A stretch of 64,000 bases of DNA from the NCBI GenBank assembly GCA_025506515.1, contig CM046443.1, positions 43,362,649 through 43,426,648 of the forward strand. The letters run 5' to 3'. A program made the translations under genes and the position numbers. Of this stretch, positions 11,421 through 21,891 are shown in pieces. The notes under the pieces are model-generated. The model did no database searches and was not told the origin of the DNA. It saw only the letters and a list, made by a program, of their open reading frames with translations. How positions within the stretch are numbered: the stretch's first letter is position 1; the number at the start of each line of letters is the position of its first letter. The stretch comes from Flaveria trinervia. Taxonomy: Eukaryota; Streptophyta; Magnoliopsida; Asterales; Asteraceae.

Positions 11421-12220
11421 TGCAGGATCATTGAAGGGTTAGTTACAACACAACAACACAAAGAGGAGATTAACTAAAATTTAATCAAACAGTAAACTGG
11501 ATTACCCAAGTGTTGAGATACTAAGAACACAAGTAATGCAAGAGACAGAACACAAAGAACACAAGTATTTGGTTTTCAAGAATGCAGTATATTGCCTTCT
11601 CTATGTTCTATTACAAGTGTTACAAAAGCATATTCGAAAGATACAAGAACATGAGTTACTTATACTACATCCTACAGCCGGCTATACTTTGAAAGCCAGC
11701 TAGATACAATTGACTAGACACAAACAAAATCAATTGTAGAGTCAAAAGGCATATTGCCTTTTGACTTGTGACTATGACATGCCATATCTCACATCCTTAT
11801 CTATTACAAAAAAAGGATAAAGTACATAAAGTAGAAAGTTACAGACTCAAGACCTCAATGTACAGTTACCAAAAGCATGAACCTTTTCACCAACTCATGT
11901 AAGTTGGTGACTTGCAGAGGTGCAGCAGAAAGGTGTCCAGCTTTATGGAACAGTGCATCAGATAAAACATGTTACTAAAAGTCTTCGGAAGAAATCTGTC
12001 TTCATGAGTTGAAGCTTCGGAAGACTTTGTCTTTGAGGCTTCGGAAGACTTCATGTTTGGCTTCGGAAGATATTGGTCTTGGCTTTGGAAGATTTCACAC
12101 TTAGAGTATTTTATGTTTCATGTGTGAAACTTCCTAAGCTTCTTCTTTAATGCACTTATGCAGCATGCAGGAAAGACTTAAGATGTTTGGGTTGCATCAG
12201 CCTCTTCATTAATCTCTACA
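11421..12220 (-). repeat. C1 5' LTR (800 bp)
   Basis: Plus-strand ends are TGCAGG...CTCTACA, flanked by the PBS on the left. It contains the CTTCGGAAG cluster at about 11984-12090. Confidence 0.9.
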
Positions 12221-12224
12221 TAAC

Positions 12225-12390
12225 CATAGTAATGTTATTTATATTAGTTCAATCAACCACAAACCTATATAATCAAGTCAATGTGTGTTAAACAACTCAT
12301 TAATGAAATATTAAACATTATAAACTCAACCAAACATTTGTATTTCATTAAGTACCCAACTATTACATAAGTGTAGACAACATAGACATA
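12225..12390. repeat. Possible diverged fragment of an R-type LTR
   Basis: An AT-rich stretch with CTCATTAATGAAATATTAAA and a downstream ATTTCATTAA resembles, in order and spacing, the end of the R1/R2 LTRs (for example 35440-35510). It is too diverged to be certain by eye. Confidence 0.35.
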
Positions 12391-12425
12391 TTACATTAAG
12401 ATCAGAATCAAGTTACACATCTATC

Positions 12426-12578
12426 AACATTCATGCAATTCGTGATGCTCATGAAAAGGGTTTTATCGATATAATACCCATTAACACAAGAAATCAAAAA
12501 GCAGATCTTTTCATAAAAACTTTCGATACACCCCGTTCTTATGAATTGATCTCTATGCTTGGGTTAATATCCTTTTAA
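12426..12578 (+). pseudogene. B: C-terminal tail of Copia RNase H
   Basis: The plus strand encodes NIHAIRDAHEKGFIDII, then PINTRNQKADLFIKTFDT, and ends SMLGLISF with a TAA at 12576-12578. It matches the end of Copia RNase H (compare C1 at 5158-5300). The frame breaks just upstream near 12425, within the SRTKHI-equivalent. It marks a second Sirevirus-like element in plus orientation whose 5' part is missing here. Confidence 0.75.
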
Positions 12579-12580
12579 CT

Positions 12581-12632
<52 letters not shown>

Positions 12633-12634
12633 AA
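12581..12634. repeat. (TA)n microsatellite
   Basis: Nearly pure TA dinucleotides directly follow the RNase H stop. Confidence 0.9.
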
Positions 12635-12790
12635 TAAATAAATTTTGGGGAGGGCATTACAATAATCATGGTGTTAAATTTGGAAATGACGAGAAATGAT
12701 TTTATATCCTCAGAATATGTTAATTTTTGCATGATTGGTACTTAAAATGAGAAATGATTGTAATTGATGCTGCTATCTGTTTCACATCTT

Positions 12791-12792
12791 TA

Positions 12793-12823
<31 letters not shown>

Positions 12824-12824
12824 C

Positions 12825-12872
<48 letters not shown>

Positions 12873-12960
12873 ATATACATACATACATACATATACATAC
12901 ATACATACATACATACATACATACTACATACATACATACATACATACATAGATACATACA

Positions 12961-12996
<36 letters not shown>

Positions 12997-13005
12997 TTAT
13001 ATATA

Positions 13006-13053
<48 letters not shown>

Positions 13054-13062
13054 TATATAATA
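12791..13062. repeat. Compound (TA)n-(CATA)n-(TA)n microsatellite
   Basis: TA-rich flanks surround a tetranucleotide CATA/TACA core at about 12879-12990. It generates meaningless Tyr/Cys/Met-rich frames on both strands. Confidence 0.95.
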
Positions 13063-13930
13063 AAAGAAGCACATTTAATGCTCCACCAAACAAATTTTAC
13101 AACGATATGCTTGATAGACTCAGCTTGACAAATAAACTAAGCAAGAGCATTTTGATTTAAATTAAAATATATGCTATAGGATGTCTGGATTTACCTAATC
13201 ATTTTGGCCTGCACAAAAACTGAGTCCCTACAAAAATTGGATTGAGAATTGATCTTTCACCCACCTTGATGCAAATCATATAAACCATATCCTTGGGCCA
13301 TGTTTGGTGTATTATGTCTCGTGTTTGTGCTTATCTCCTCTGCTGTACGGTCTACTGACCTGGAGTGATGATCTCCTCTACTGTACGGTGGTACTGACCT
13401 GGAGCTCTTATCAGCACATGATTAAATGGTCATCTCCTTTTTTATACGTAAGTATAGATCTGGAGCTCTCACCTATTTGATCTAATTTGTATCACCTCAT
13501 CTAAATGATGATATGATACCTGAATGCAATATTATGTTAATAATCACTTGCACACTAATGCACAAACCTTACTGTGTAAAGATCGTTCTAAAATTCAAGA
13601 AATCCTGAGGTTGGGTGAGGGTTTTTGCCAAATTATTGTGGGGTCCTAACATTCTAACGCATCCAATGAACCATACCAAATCATATGCTGTTTGTTGAAA
13701 AAGATAAGGCATGGGTTTAAGTGGACAAACATATCAGCAATCATTATTGATCTATTTTAGATTTTCAAAATCATTCAAAGACTGTGATCAGATTCTATTA
13801 TCAATATGATCTCATTACCGATCGATGATCTACTTCATCTTTGTGCTATATTTATCTTGAGGATGTGATCTCCGATCTATCTTGAGCTTTGTTATGTTTG
13901 CCTTGTTTTAATAATAATAAAAAAAGTTGC
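13063..13930. other. B spacer, non-coding, with a degenerate 3-copy repeat
   Basis: No coding frame is supported. At about 13335-13475 a unit of the form ATCTCCTCTNCTGTACGG...CTGACCTGGAG occurs twice clearly and a third time weakly. The rest is AT-rich sequence without recognisable features. Confidence 0.5.
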
Positions 13931-14640
13931 AGCGAAACTATACTTTCGCTATGTGTTTCGCTAGACGAAATTGCAATTTTGCTTAACATTCTCATTATAA
14001 GTGATGTCATTTTGATCTAAATTTCGTCTGACGAAATTGCAACTTCGCCTAGCGAAACTGCTGTTTCATCTGGCGAAACTATAGTTTCGCTCTATGCAAA
14101 ACTATTTGCTATTTAATTTTTTTTGTGAAATTATCTCCTCACACTTTCGCACTTTCGTAACTTCCGGCTTCTTAGGGTTTTCCCATAACTTTTTCTGTGG
14201 ATTTGTGATTTTAGAGTGTTGCTTAGGTGTATTGATTGCTTTCTGTTCGCATGTGAGTTTCAAACCTTGGACATTCCTAAAACTTGTTAATAATAAGACA
14301 TTCTACATCTATTTAATTGTGTCTCTTCGGTGTCCTCGCTGTTCATCCAGCGAAACTACATTTATCTAGCGAAACTACCGTTTATCCCGCGAAACTGAAC
14401 GAAAGTTCTTCACATTTCAGCGAAACTGTGAGGTTATGCTGTCCATGCGAACCTAACAGTTTCACCGACCTAGCTTCAGTTTCGCCGGATTTGAACATAA
14501 GTTTGTACAGTTTCGCTCGGTCGAAACTATCTTTCTTGGTCAGCGAAATTGATATGTTTTATCTAGCAAAACAACATTTTCGCCGGCCGAGACTGCTAGC
14601 GAAACTACATTTTCGCCTGCCGATACTGTGAGCGAAACTA
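13931..14640 (+). repeat. B zone saturated with GCGAAACT / AGTTTCGC words
   Basis: About twenty-five copies or near-copies of GCGAAACT lie in both orientations. A perfect 18-bp palindrome GCGAAACTATAGTTTCGC is at 14073-14090. Inverted pairs such as TTTCGTCTGACGAAA also occur. The zone lies between the RNase H tail and the accessory ORF, the same place as the word-rich spacers of C1, R1 and R2. The word reappears at 17450-17610. Confidence 0.8.
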
Positions 14641-14720
14641 TTCTTTCGGAAAGCCTTTTTTTAATTTTCTTTTAATTTTTAATTCCTAAATTCTTATTCA
14701 ACTTATCTGGTCTCTTCTTC

Positions 14721-14722
14721 AG
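14721..14722 (+). other. Predicted splice acceptor before the B accessory ORF
   Basis: TCTGGTCTCTTCTTCAG|G has a strong pyrimidine tract and AG, directly upstream of accessory coding sequence. It agrees with the acceptors seen before the R1 and R2 accessory ORFs. Confidence 0.5.
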
Positions 14723-15549
14723 GATCAACTGGCTAACTTAAAGTTCGGTGAGCGGAATAACATTACTGCTATTCTGGATGACACACATCCTAAAGTTGTT
14801 GGTTCAGAGACTGCATTAGATGGCTGCAAAGATCACACATAGCTTATGCCATATCTCATTCGACCACCGGTTATGATCTTCAGATTAGAGATTTTTGGAG
14901 ATCTGTTGAGTACGATACATGAGGAAATTCACAACGAATTACTGCTAAAGTCCTAGATCACGAAGTGACCATTACTGTTGAGACCGTTTCGAGGATCTTG
15001 ACACTAGAAGAGGATTCTGGAGATGAAGTTACTATGACAGATTCGGAGGTGTTCCAGGCCTTTAGAAGCATGGGATATGAGGGGCCAGCTTTTGGTTCCC
15101 GCAAGGAGATCAAGAAGTCATTTCTGTCTAAGGAGTTGAGGTTTATTGCTCATGTTTTTATTATGTGTCTTGATCATCATAAAGGTGGTTCAGACAGACT
15201 AAATATTGATTGGGCAAAGGCAATGGTGTTATGTTGCAAAGGAGAGAAGGCCAACATTGCCAAACTAATATTTGCTTGCAGGGCTGAGAACGTGATGGCT
15301 TTGAAGAAAGACAAATGGCTATTATATCCCTGTTTTCTTCACCTGATTTTTTATGATCTTATACCAAATGCACCAAAACATGGAGAGGTAAAGAGGCTAG
15401 TACAAATGAACCCTCGGATTTTTGCTGACTACTGTGCAATTCGTCATGATTTTAGTGGAAAGATCACCCATCTTTGGGAAAATATGTACCCTCCAGAGAG
15501 ATGGAGTTATATTAAACAGGTGGATGAATCTGAGAACAAAAGAGCTTAA
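14723..15549 (+). pseudogene. B accessory ORF, N-terminal region
   Basis: The long open part starts at 14965. The preceding 240 nt encode the same domain with a stop and frameshifts (an RDFWRSVEYDT-like segment about 14895). The frame has ITVETVSRILTLEEDSGDE, FRSMGYEG, a helix LRFIAHVFIMCLDHH and LLYPCFLHLIFYDL. This is the C1/R1/R2 order: FW, IT-x-R-x-L, MGY, a long helix, then YP-x-FL. It ends at the stop 15547-15549 and continues in another frame. No catalytic or membrane motif is visible. Confidence 0.65.
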
Positions 15550-16165
15550 GAATCCAGAGTACAACGATCTGAAGCAACAAAGAAAAGAAAAAGATATGCT
15601 AAGGAAAAAGATTATGATTTTGAGGAAGATCTAAATGAACAAGCTGAAGAGATACGAGTAGAGAAGGAAAGAAGATCGATGAAGAAAACCGATATTGCAG
15701 AACCTGAGAGGCGTACAAAACAGAGACATGAAGGTTTCACTGAAAAAAGGGAGGAAAGAGGAAACTTTGATGAAGACATGATTCGCAATCTTAATACCTC
15801 TTTGGCTAACGAACTGAGCATGATCAAGACTAAACTTACCAATCAAGAGATTCGAGAACAACAAAAACATGAGGTAATAGAGGGCATGAAGAAGATGCTG
15901 TTGATCAACACTGCCTACTGAAGAAATTATTTGAGGAGATTGCACATCTGAAAGCTGCAGCCGGCCTGCCTGATCAACTAACTCCATCTGAGTTAGATGA
16001 CTTGACTAACACTTCAAAGTATCGATTTCTGAATGTGGGTACTTCATCCAAGGCAGGACAGGGCACATATGGTGAACAACTACAGATGTTGGAGATTGTA
16101 AAGTTAGAGCTGAGGATGTTGGAGGAGAGAATGATGAAGGAATTTTTGAGGCTGGATTTGTTGAC
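15550..16165 (+). pseudogene. B accessory ORF, coiled-coil middle
   Basis: Alternating frames encode highly charged sequence rich in E, K and R (for example 15679-15921, TDIAEPERRTKQRHEGFTEK, then MIKTKLTNQEIREQQKH). From about 15893 another frame reads HLKAAAGLPDQLTPSELDDL. The pattern matches the coiled-coil middle parts of C1 and R1/R2. At least two frameshifts. Confidence 0.5.
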
Positions 16166-16840
16166 TTGGGTCTTGATGTAGAGAAGGATTTAGTTGGTAA
16201 AGAAGTAATAAGAGAGAAGTCTATGGAAAGAGATGTTGAAAAAGGGAAGGGGTTGATTGATGAAGAAGTTGAAGATGAACAACTCATAGACTATGATTCT
16301 GAACCGGAGTTCTATGAAGTGGATGAACGACCTTTGATTTATGTGGCAAAGAAAGGGGAGGATGCTGAAGATATGTTTGAGTTGGATAGAGTCGACTGGT
16401 TTGTAAAAGAGAAGGAACCAGAAGAACTCACTCCCTTATTCCAACATATGGGAGGGTTGAGTAAACATGAGGCCGACAAGAAGATTATCAGCTGGGCCTA
16501 TAATCCCGGGCTAAAAATGTTTATGATTAAGAGGAGGGGAGATAATATTAGTTATTTGCATAAGAGGAAGGCTTTTAAGTCATTGCCTAAATGGGACCCT
16601 AGGCGTCTGGCAGCTCTACCACTTCTGAATGCACATTTGAGCGAGAGAGCCACTCTTCTGATGAAAGAAATACAGAATGGGCTTAATGACATCTTTGAAT
16701 CATTTGGTTACATGAAGGTAGAACGGAGAAGGTCAAAGAAAGACAAGGACTGGGAAACGGGAAAGGGACGAATTGTTCTGAGAATTAAACTGCCAATGAC
16801 AGTTAACAGAGTGAGATTATCTGATCCCCTTCCCCAATAG
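16166..16840 (+). pseudogene. B accessory ORF, first W-x-Y module
   Basis: The 224-residue frame has an acidic N-terminal half (EEVEDEQLIDYDSEPEFYEV) followed by a module starting KKIISWAYNPGLKMFMIKRR. It continues with LAALPLLNAHL and an amphipathic helix LLMKEIQNGLNDIF. It aligns with R1 (IIAWAYFDDLKIYAIKRE) and C1 (IIGWRYDNN). The frame then stops, and the second module follows in the -1 phase beyond a C-rich run near 16825-16836, most simply an indel. Confidence 0.65.
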
Positions 16841-16842
16841 CT

Positions 16843-17034
16843 ACAGGATTCGAGAAATGGTTCTATGATAATAACACTAGGGAAGCTGTGATTAGGGTGA
16901 CGAATGGCAAAGAATTTAAAGTTTTTGATCCTATGGAATTGTTTAGCTTTTGTGACAAAGATTTATTGGTGTTGTGTGAGAATCACATAAAGGTAGGGGC
17001 TGGGGAAGAGACTCGGAAAGAAGCTAGTCTTTAA
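16843..17034 (+). pseudogene. B accessory ORF, second W-x-Y module
   Basis: It reads FEKWFYDNNTREAVIRV, then KVFDPMELFSF, ending at TAA 17032-17034. R1 at the corresponding place has WWYYDWRTTEAVIVV and RVFDPMWLTN. This is the clearest similarity between the B and R accessory proteins. Confidence 0.65.
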
Positions 17035-17335
17035 ATGAATGTAGCCAACAAGATTAGAAGGGTGAGGTCTGAGGTGAAGAAGTTAGCTGAAAGGGTAAGG
17101 GCTCAAAATGACCTTAACATGGACATTTAAGATTTGGCAAAGCAGTTTGAGAGGGCTAGTGCTCATTCTGATGGAGGTAGTGATGTAGGAGGAAACCGTA
17201 AAGAATCACATGCTGAAGCTTCAAAGGGAGCTATTGCAGGAGATGCTGAAGATTAATCTAAAGCGACAAAGGCATTGGAGCTGAAGAGACTAATCAAGCC
17301 AAGTGAAGATGGTGAGCTCCAACCTAGGGGAGTAT
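17035..17335 (+). pseudogene. B post-module coiled coil and polypurine tract
   Basis: Continuing codons give VANKIRRVRSEVKKLAERVR, a probable coiled coil, then a Gly/Ser/Glu-rich tail with stops. AGGGGAGTAT at about 17326-17335 is a candidate PPT, followed by TGAAGACC, a possible LTR start. Confidence 0.4.
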
Positions 17336-17865
17336 TGAAGACCATGAATAGGTTGGACTCACCTTAGTTTAGGTTGTTTATTTTTACTTGTAATAGCTCT
17401 TTTGTTAGTTTCCTTTTGTAAGTACTTTGCTTTATGTTTTGGCAGTCTTGGGAAACTGTGAACGAAACTATAAGTTCGCTCACAGTTTCGCTATTTTGTT
17501 CGCCTGGCGAATCTACTGTTTCGCTTGGCGAATCTACTGTTTCGCCTGGCGAAACTATTGTTTCGACAGTGCAGTTTCGCTCACAGTGAAACTGTCTGCG
17601 AAACTATAAACTGCTATATATTGTTTTGTTTCTTTCTATTGTAGTGTGAGCTTGCAAAAACCGTAATCGGTTATCATTGGTGCAAGTTACCATTTCAAGC
17701 AGTTAATACATAGAATTATTCTTGTGCTTTATGTTATTGATTATCATTGATCATTGTCTTATTATGAATGGGTTCTCATTGTGTTCAATCCTCTTTGATA
17801 TTGTTGTTTAGTGTATTTATTGGATATTGAACAATTCTTAATATTATTTGCACTGTTCTACGATC
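17336..17865 (+). repeat. Possible B 3' LTR
   Basis: It starts TGAAG after the PPT-like tract and carries a cluster of AGTTTCGC/GCGAAACT words at 17450-17610, like the LTRs of its relatives. A TATATA-like box lies near 17615. The right end is not fixed because no partner LTR is in the window. Confidence 0.35.
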
Positions 17866-17888
17866 ACATGGACCAATAGGGGGAGGGG

Positions 17889-18135
17889 AGATTTTAACAC
17901 CCTAGGAAAATTTGACATCGGCCGTAGATAGGAATATTAAGGGTTCATAAGTAATGTTTAATCTATAATATCTTTAACGCATTTTGGGCCTATTGGCTAT
18001 GGATGAGAGGAGAACTTCATAGTTAAGCGTGCGTAGGTGGCAACAATCTAGGGATGGGTGACCTTAGAGAAAAGTTTCACTAGCGCAACCAAAAGCAAAT
18101 TAGTGAGCTCCTCATGGTGAAAATGGATAATATGA
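17889..18135 (+). repeat. 5S rRNA-derived segment, probable Cassandra-type TRIM LTR
   Basis: AGTTAAGCGTGC (18021-18032) and GGATGGGTGACC (18052-18063) match the A box and C box of plant 5S rRNA, with AGAACT upstream at the expected place. The central 5S element is replaced by unrelated sequence. Upstream TTTTGGGCCTATTGGCT resembles the region before the 5S part in Cassandra LTRs. Those elements carry a 5S promoter inside the LTR (established knowledge). No second LTR was found, so it is a solo LTR or fragment. Confidence 0.6.
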
Positions 18136-19151
18136 ATGTGACATCCTGTAATTCTTCGTTACCAAAACTCCTCTAGTTCCGTTAGGTTTTGCGTACACGT
18201 GTAGTTATCGTTGAACGTTGGTGACTTAACAAATAATTAATATTGACTAACTAATAGTAACTTATTTAACATATTTTTATTATTAATATGTGCTAATGTG
18301 ATTAAAAATGTTTAAGTATTATTTAAGGGATTCGCTTTACAACGTGACTATGTGTGATACATGATTTCATGTGTGGTGTTTACCAATGGGGTTTCATATT
18401 GTTGTTGGTTATTACTTTTCTTGTGTCATGTGGTAAAATTATTAAAAAGTGTAAAAAAATTAGTTTTTTCAAAGTGTAACAAGAAAGTTTATTTTGAAAC
18501 ATTTACTAAACTTAATATTAAACAAAACCAAACCTAGTAAGCTTCACATTTAACAACATCAAGAAGACGACTCTCAGTATGCTAACCAAAACAGTAGCTT
18601 GGTATTGATCTTTTTTAAATGATGAATTTTCCCTTCGCGACGGGTACTCCTACTACTTCTAGTTAGCTAGTTAGTCTACCAATGTCATTCTTTCTTTATA
18701 TTTCAGAAGTAAATAGTAAATTTACCACGGTCAAGCCTAGTGGAGGTCCTAGTCCGACAAGACTAGCTTTGACTAACAACGCTGAAAAGAAGCTTTCTCC
18801 TTTGCTGTTGAAAGAAAAGAATGGGTCTTGCTGAAAGGAATTCGCCCACACCCTTTCCGCGGCCGAACATCCTACACCCCCATCCGTTATGATTTTGATT
18901 CAAGAACAAGCAAACCATTCGATATTGATTAGTTCCAAGTGATCTACATTGTAGCAAGTGCAATTATCAGATCATTATGCGATTAAGCTGAGATTTTGAG
19001 TAGTTTTTCATGATTTTTTTATCTTAGAACAACCCATTGTTCAATTGGGGTGTGATAACTCAAAATTGATGATGTTATAGTGGTACTATGATTGTATTGT
19101 TGTTAGGTTACATCAGTTATTCACAAATTTCATAGATTTAACATCTCATTC
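18136..19151. other. Intergenic sequence with no recognised feature
   Basis: AT-rich. A 66-codon minus frame at 18763-18963 has no recognisable motif. The right end (to 19151) is the left flank of the G insertion. Confidence 0.4.
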
Positions 19152-19156
19152 ATACG
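19152..19156. repeat. Left TSD of Gypsy complex G (ATACG)
   Basis: ATACG immediately precedes TGTAAGG and is repeated exactly at 59071-59075 after the last LTR end. Confidence 0.85.
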
Positions 19157-20339
19157 TGTAAGGCCCTATTCCTGGGAAGCTACATAGTTGGTTAATCATA
19201 GCATAAAATTTTAAGAACCAAACACACACAGTGGAAATAATTAGACATTCATTAAAAATAGGATATCATATTGTACTCATACATTTGTCCTTCAATGTAA
19301 ATAAAACATAGTACTTTTTCTTAAATTATAATATAAGATTTTGTAAACAAGAATGCCATCCATTGTTCTCCAAGTAGCTCCCTAGTGCCATCCTCAGCAT
19401 GAGCATTTACCTGCCAACTATTATGCATAAAAGTTAGCTTTGCTGAGTGAGTTCTAGTTTTAGGTAAATAAAAAAAATAAACTTTATCCTTCATATAATG
19501 ACCACGCATACATCATAATACATAACATTTACGTCTTAATAAACATGTTTATTATCTTTCATTCGTTTATATCTTTCACTTCATTATAAACGAGATTGCA
19601 CAAAGCAAGAGCTCCATGTTGATTGACAACGAATGTCGATCCGTGTCGGTACACATCATCATGGTAGCTAACCCCCGAAAGTTGATCCACACTTCAAGGC
19701 ACATAGCCCGCTCATGAATACGGATCGATCATCATACCTCAGACTCACGTAAGTGAAGTCTATCATAGTGCTTGCAAGACTTTTTATCATCAAAAGGGCC
19801 CGAGGGTAACATTAATTAAGTTTCACTTTTCATTAATATCATTTTCCACTTTAATATATATAACTTAACTTAATAAGTACACAACATGGCAGGTACTAGT
19901 CATCATAAAACCGAACCAACCCACCACGGGACAGCGGGGGTTCGGGGGCGGCAGCCCCTGACAACGGGGTCCTAGGGGCAACAACCCCTAGTGGGTTCCA
20001 AGGAGCAACACCCCTGGCTAGGGCCGGGCTGCCAGGTCAGCAGAAATTTTTTATTTTTAAGGATTTATATACTCATTTTTTTATACAAAAATCAATCTTC
20101 CTCATAAAACCTCTTAATTCTTGGTCATTTAAAAACGTATATTTAGTATGCATACTAACACCAAACTTGAAAAAACTAACAAATAAGGGGACCTAGAACT
20201 CACCTGAATACCGTGAGTAACCTCTAAACTAAGCTTTCAAGGCTAGGACCATACTACACAACCTGAAGATAAGTAATAGTTAAAGGGGTTAATTTCTGCC
20301 TAAATTCACTACTAATTTCGCTGCCAAAAAAGCAGCTTC

Positions 20340-20556
20340 GCTGGCAGCTTCGCTGGCAGCTTCGCTTCGCTGGCAGCTTCGCTTCGCTGGCAGCTTCGCT
20401 TCGCTGGCAGCTTCGCTTCGCTGGCAGCTTCGCTTCGCTGGCAGCTTCGCTTCGCTGGCAGCTTCGCTTCGCTGGCAGCTTCGCTTCGCTGGCAGCTTCG
20501 CTTCGCTGGCAGCTTCGCTTCGCTGGCAGCTTCGCTTCGCTGGCAGCTTTCATGCC
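20340..20556. repeat. 17-bp minisatellite in G LTR1
   Basis: The unit TGGCAGCTTCGCTTCGC occurs about eleven to twelve times. It looks like the 12-bp unit TTCGCTGGCAGC plus a 5-bp duplication TTCGC; two plain 12-bp units lie at the left edge. Long frames across it are artefacts. Confidence 0.9.
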
Positions 20557-20559
20557 AGT

Positions 20560-20810
20560 TTCGCTGCCAGTTTTCATGCCAGTTTCGCTGCCAGTTTCGC
20601 TGCCAGTTTCGCTGCCAGTTTCGCTGCCAGTTTCGCTGCCAGTTTCGCTGCCAGTTTCGCTGCCAGTTTCGCTGCCAGTTTCGCTGCCAGTTTCGCTGCC
20701 AGTTTCGCTGCCAGTTTCGCTGCCAGTTTCGCTGCCAGTTTCGCTGCCAGTTTCGCTGCCAGTTTCGCTGCCAGTTTCGCTGCCAGTTTCGCTGGCAGTT
20801 TCGCATGGCA
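20560..20810. repeat. 12-bp minisatellite in G LTR1
   Basis: The unit CTGCCAGTTTCG occurs about eighteen to twenty times, nearly without variation, next to the 17-bp array. Because 12 is a multiple of 3, open frames with 4-residue periodicity appear on both strands. They are not genes. Confidence 0.95.
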
Positions 20811-21463
20811 GTTTTGCCCAACTTTCATTGGAATTCCATGGTTGCGAAAATATCTAGTTTCGCAGAAAACCCACAGTTTCGTAGTTTTGAATATGCAAAT
20901 TCGCTGGATGCATAGACAGTCTTGCAAATCGCATAAAAATTACGAACCAGCCCGTTTATAACCCAAAATTGCAACTTTTTACGTCCAATCTCTTAGTTTA
21001 TCATCTATGAGGCTATATATATAATCTTTTTAGATGTTTTCATATGTAAAAATGTGAACTTTATACGATTCTTTGCAACTTTTCAAAACCCAAAACCCTA
21101 GAATCCATGTTTGATCTATAGAAGGGTTTAACGGCCGATTCTTACGAAGATTTGTTGCTCCTTCTTATGGTTTGATGCTCCAACACCCAGATCTTCAATC
21201 TCTCAACCTTTGAAGCTCTAAAATTTGAGTTTTTTTACTTTCTCTCTCCACTTTCTCTCTCTATGAATTTTGGTGGCTAGGGTTCAAATGAGGAAGATGG
21301 TGGCTGATTAGATGGGTTAAAGGGCTGATTATAGGCCCTAAATCACTTAGGCTCTTGCTCATAATTCTAATTTAGCCCATAACCCATTTTCATCCTTTAT
21401 TATATACCCAATAATTAAGCCCATTTACCTTGATGACTTGTTTTGACTTTTCGGGGTGTTACA

Positions 21464-21473
21464 AGTCTCCCCT
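21464..21473 (-). other. G polypurine tract
   Basis: AGTCTCCCCT after the LTR end reads AGGGGAGACT on the element strand. Confidence 0.8.
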
Positions 21474-21886
21474 ACTTATTTAGGTTTCGTCCTCGAAATT
21501 TGTCCGTCACCAAACAATTGAGGATAAAATTTCCTTATCCCCTCCTTGGTTCCCATGTAGATTCTGATCCTTTTCAGTGTCTCCACTGTACTCGTACTAG
21601 CGGAACCACTTTATTTCGTAAGTGCTTCTCTTTCCAATCAAGGATGGCCACCGACTGCTCTACATAATTCAGTCATTCATCAACTTCAATGTCTTTTAAT
21701 GGTACAACTATATCATTATCTGCCAGACATTTCCTAAGATGAGATACATGGAACATAGGGTGAATTCCATTCAACTGATTGGGTAGTTCTAATCTATAGG
21801 TCACTTCCCTTACCCTCGTGACAATACGGAATGGCCCTATGAACCTGGGCTTAACTTTCCCCATTTTCGAAACTTGATGATTGATG
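21474..21886 (-). pseudogene. G integrase C-terminus and chromodomain remnant
   Basis: The frame 21673-21886 gives KPRFIGPFRIVTRVREVTYR, then PMFHVSHLRKCLAD, the GPY/F-like C-terminal segment of chromovirus integrase. Downstream codons read VEQSVAILDWKEK and, after a stop, ESTWEPRRG. This is a chromodomain-like tail with stops. C3 is inserted immediately upstream in coding direction (TSD ATGAT at 21887-21891 and 29946-29950). Confidence 0.75.
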
Positions 21887-21891
21887 AGTTT

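Larger units (their letters stand above)
1..12220 (-). mobile_element. C1: Sirevirus-like Copia LTR retrotransposon, degenerate
   Basis: Read on the minus strand, the order is 5' LTR (11421-12220), PBS, gag, zinc knuckle, protease, integrase, RT, RNase H, a long accessory ORF region, PPT and 3' LTR. INT before RT defines Copia. A large extra ORF after RNase H and the PPT rule AGGGGGAGTT point to the Sirevirus lineage. The first 560 bases of the window match the last 561 bases of the right LTR with one small indel, so about 240 bp of the left LTR lie outside the window. Frameshifts and stops break most reading frames. The left flank is not visible, so the TSD cannot be checked. The right flank begins TAACC. 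Confidence 0.9.
19157..21463 (-). repeat. G LTR1 (3' LTR, about 2.3 kb)
   Basis: The plus strand starts TGTAAGGCCC and ends GGGGTGTTACA. It carries a GC-rich island (about 19920-20040) and the minisatellites at 20340-20810. The first 1.2 kb closely match 42440-43640. Confidence 0.9.

Noticed and set aside
12720..13093. Tyr/Met/Cys-rich small ORFs
   Set aside because: Translation of CATA/TA microsatellites.
18010..18070. Functional 5S rRNA gene
   Set aside because: Only the promoter boxes match. The 5' third and the centre are not 5S sequence, and no tandem 5S unit is present.
18763..18963. Possible small host gene on the minus strand
   Set aside because: 66 codons, no recognisable motif, no intact neighbours, repeat-rich setting.
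20254..20927. Long open frames over the LTR1 minisatellites on both strands
   Set aside because: They arise because 12 is a multiple of 3 and the unit lacks stops. The peptides are 4-residue repeats with no flanking domain.
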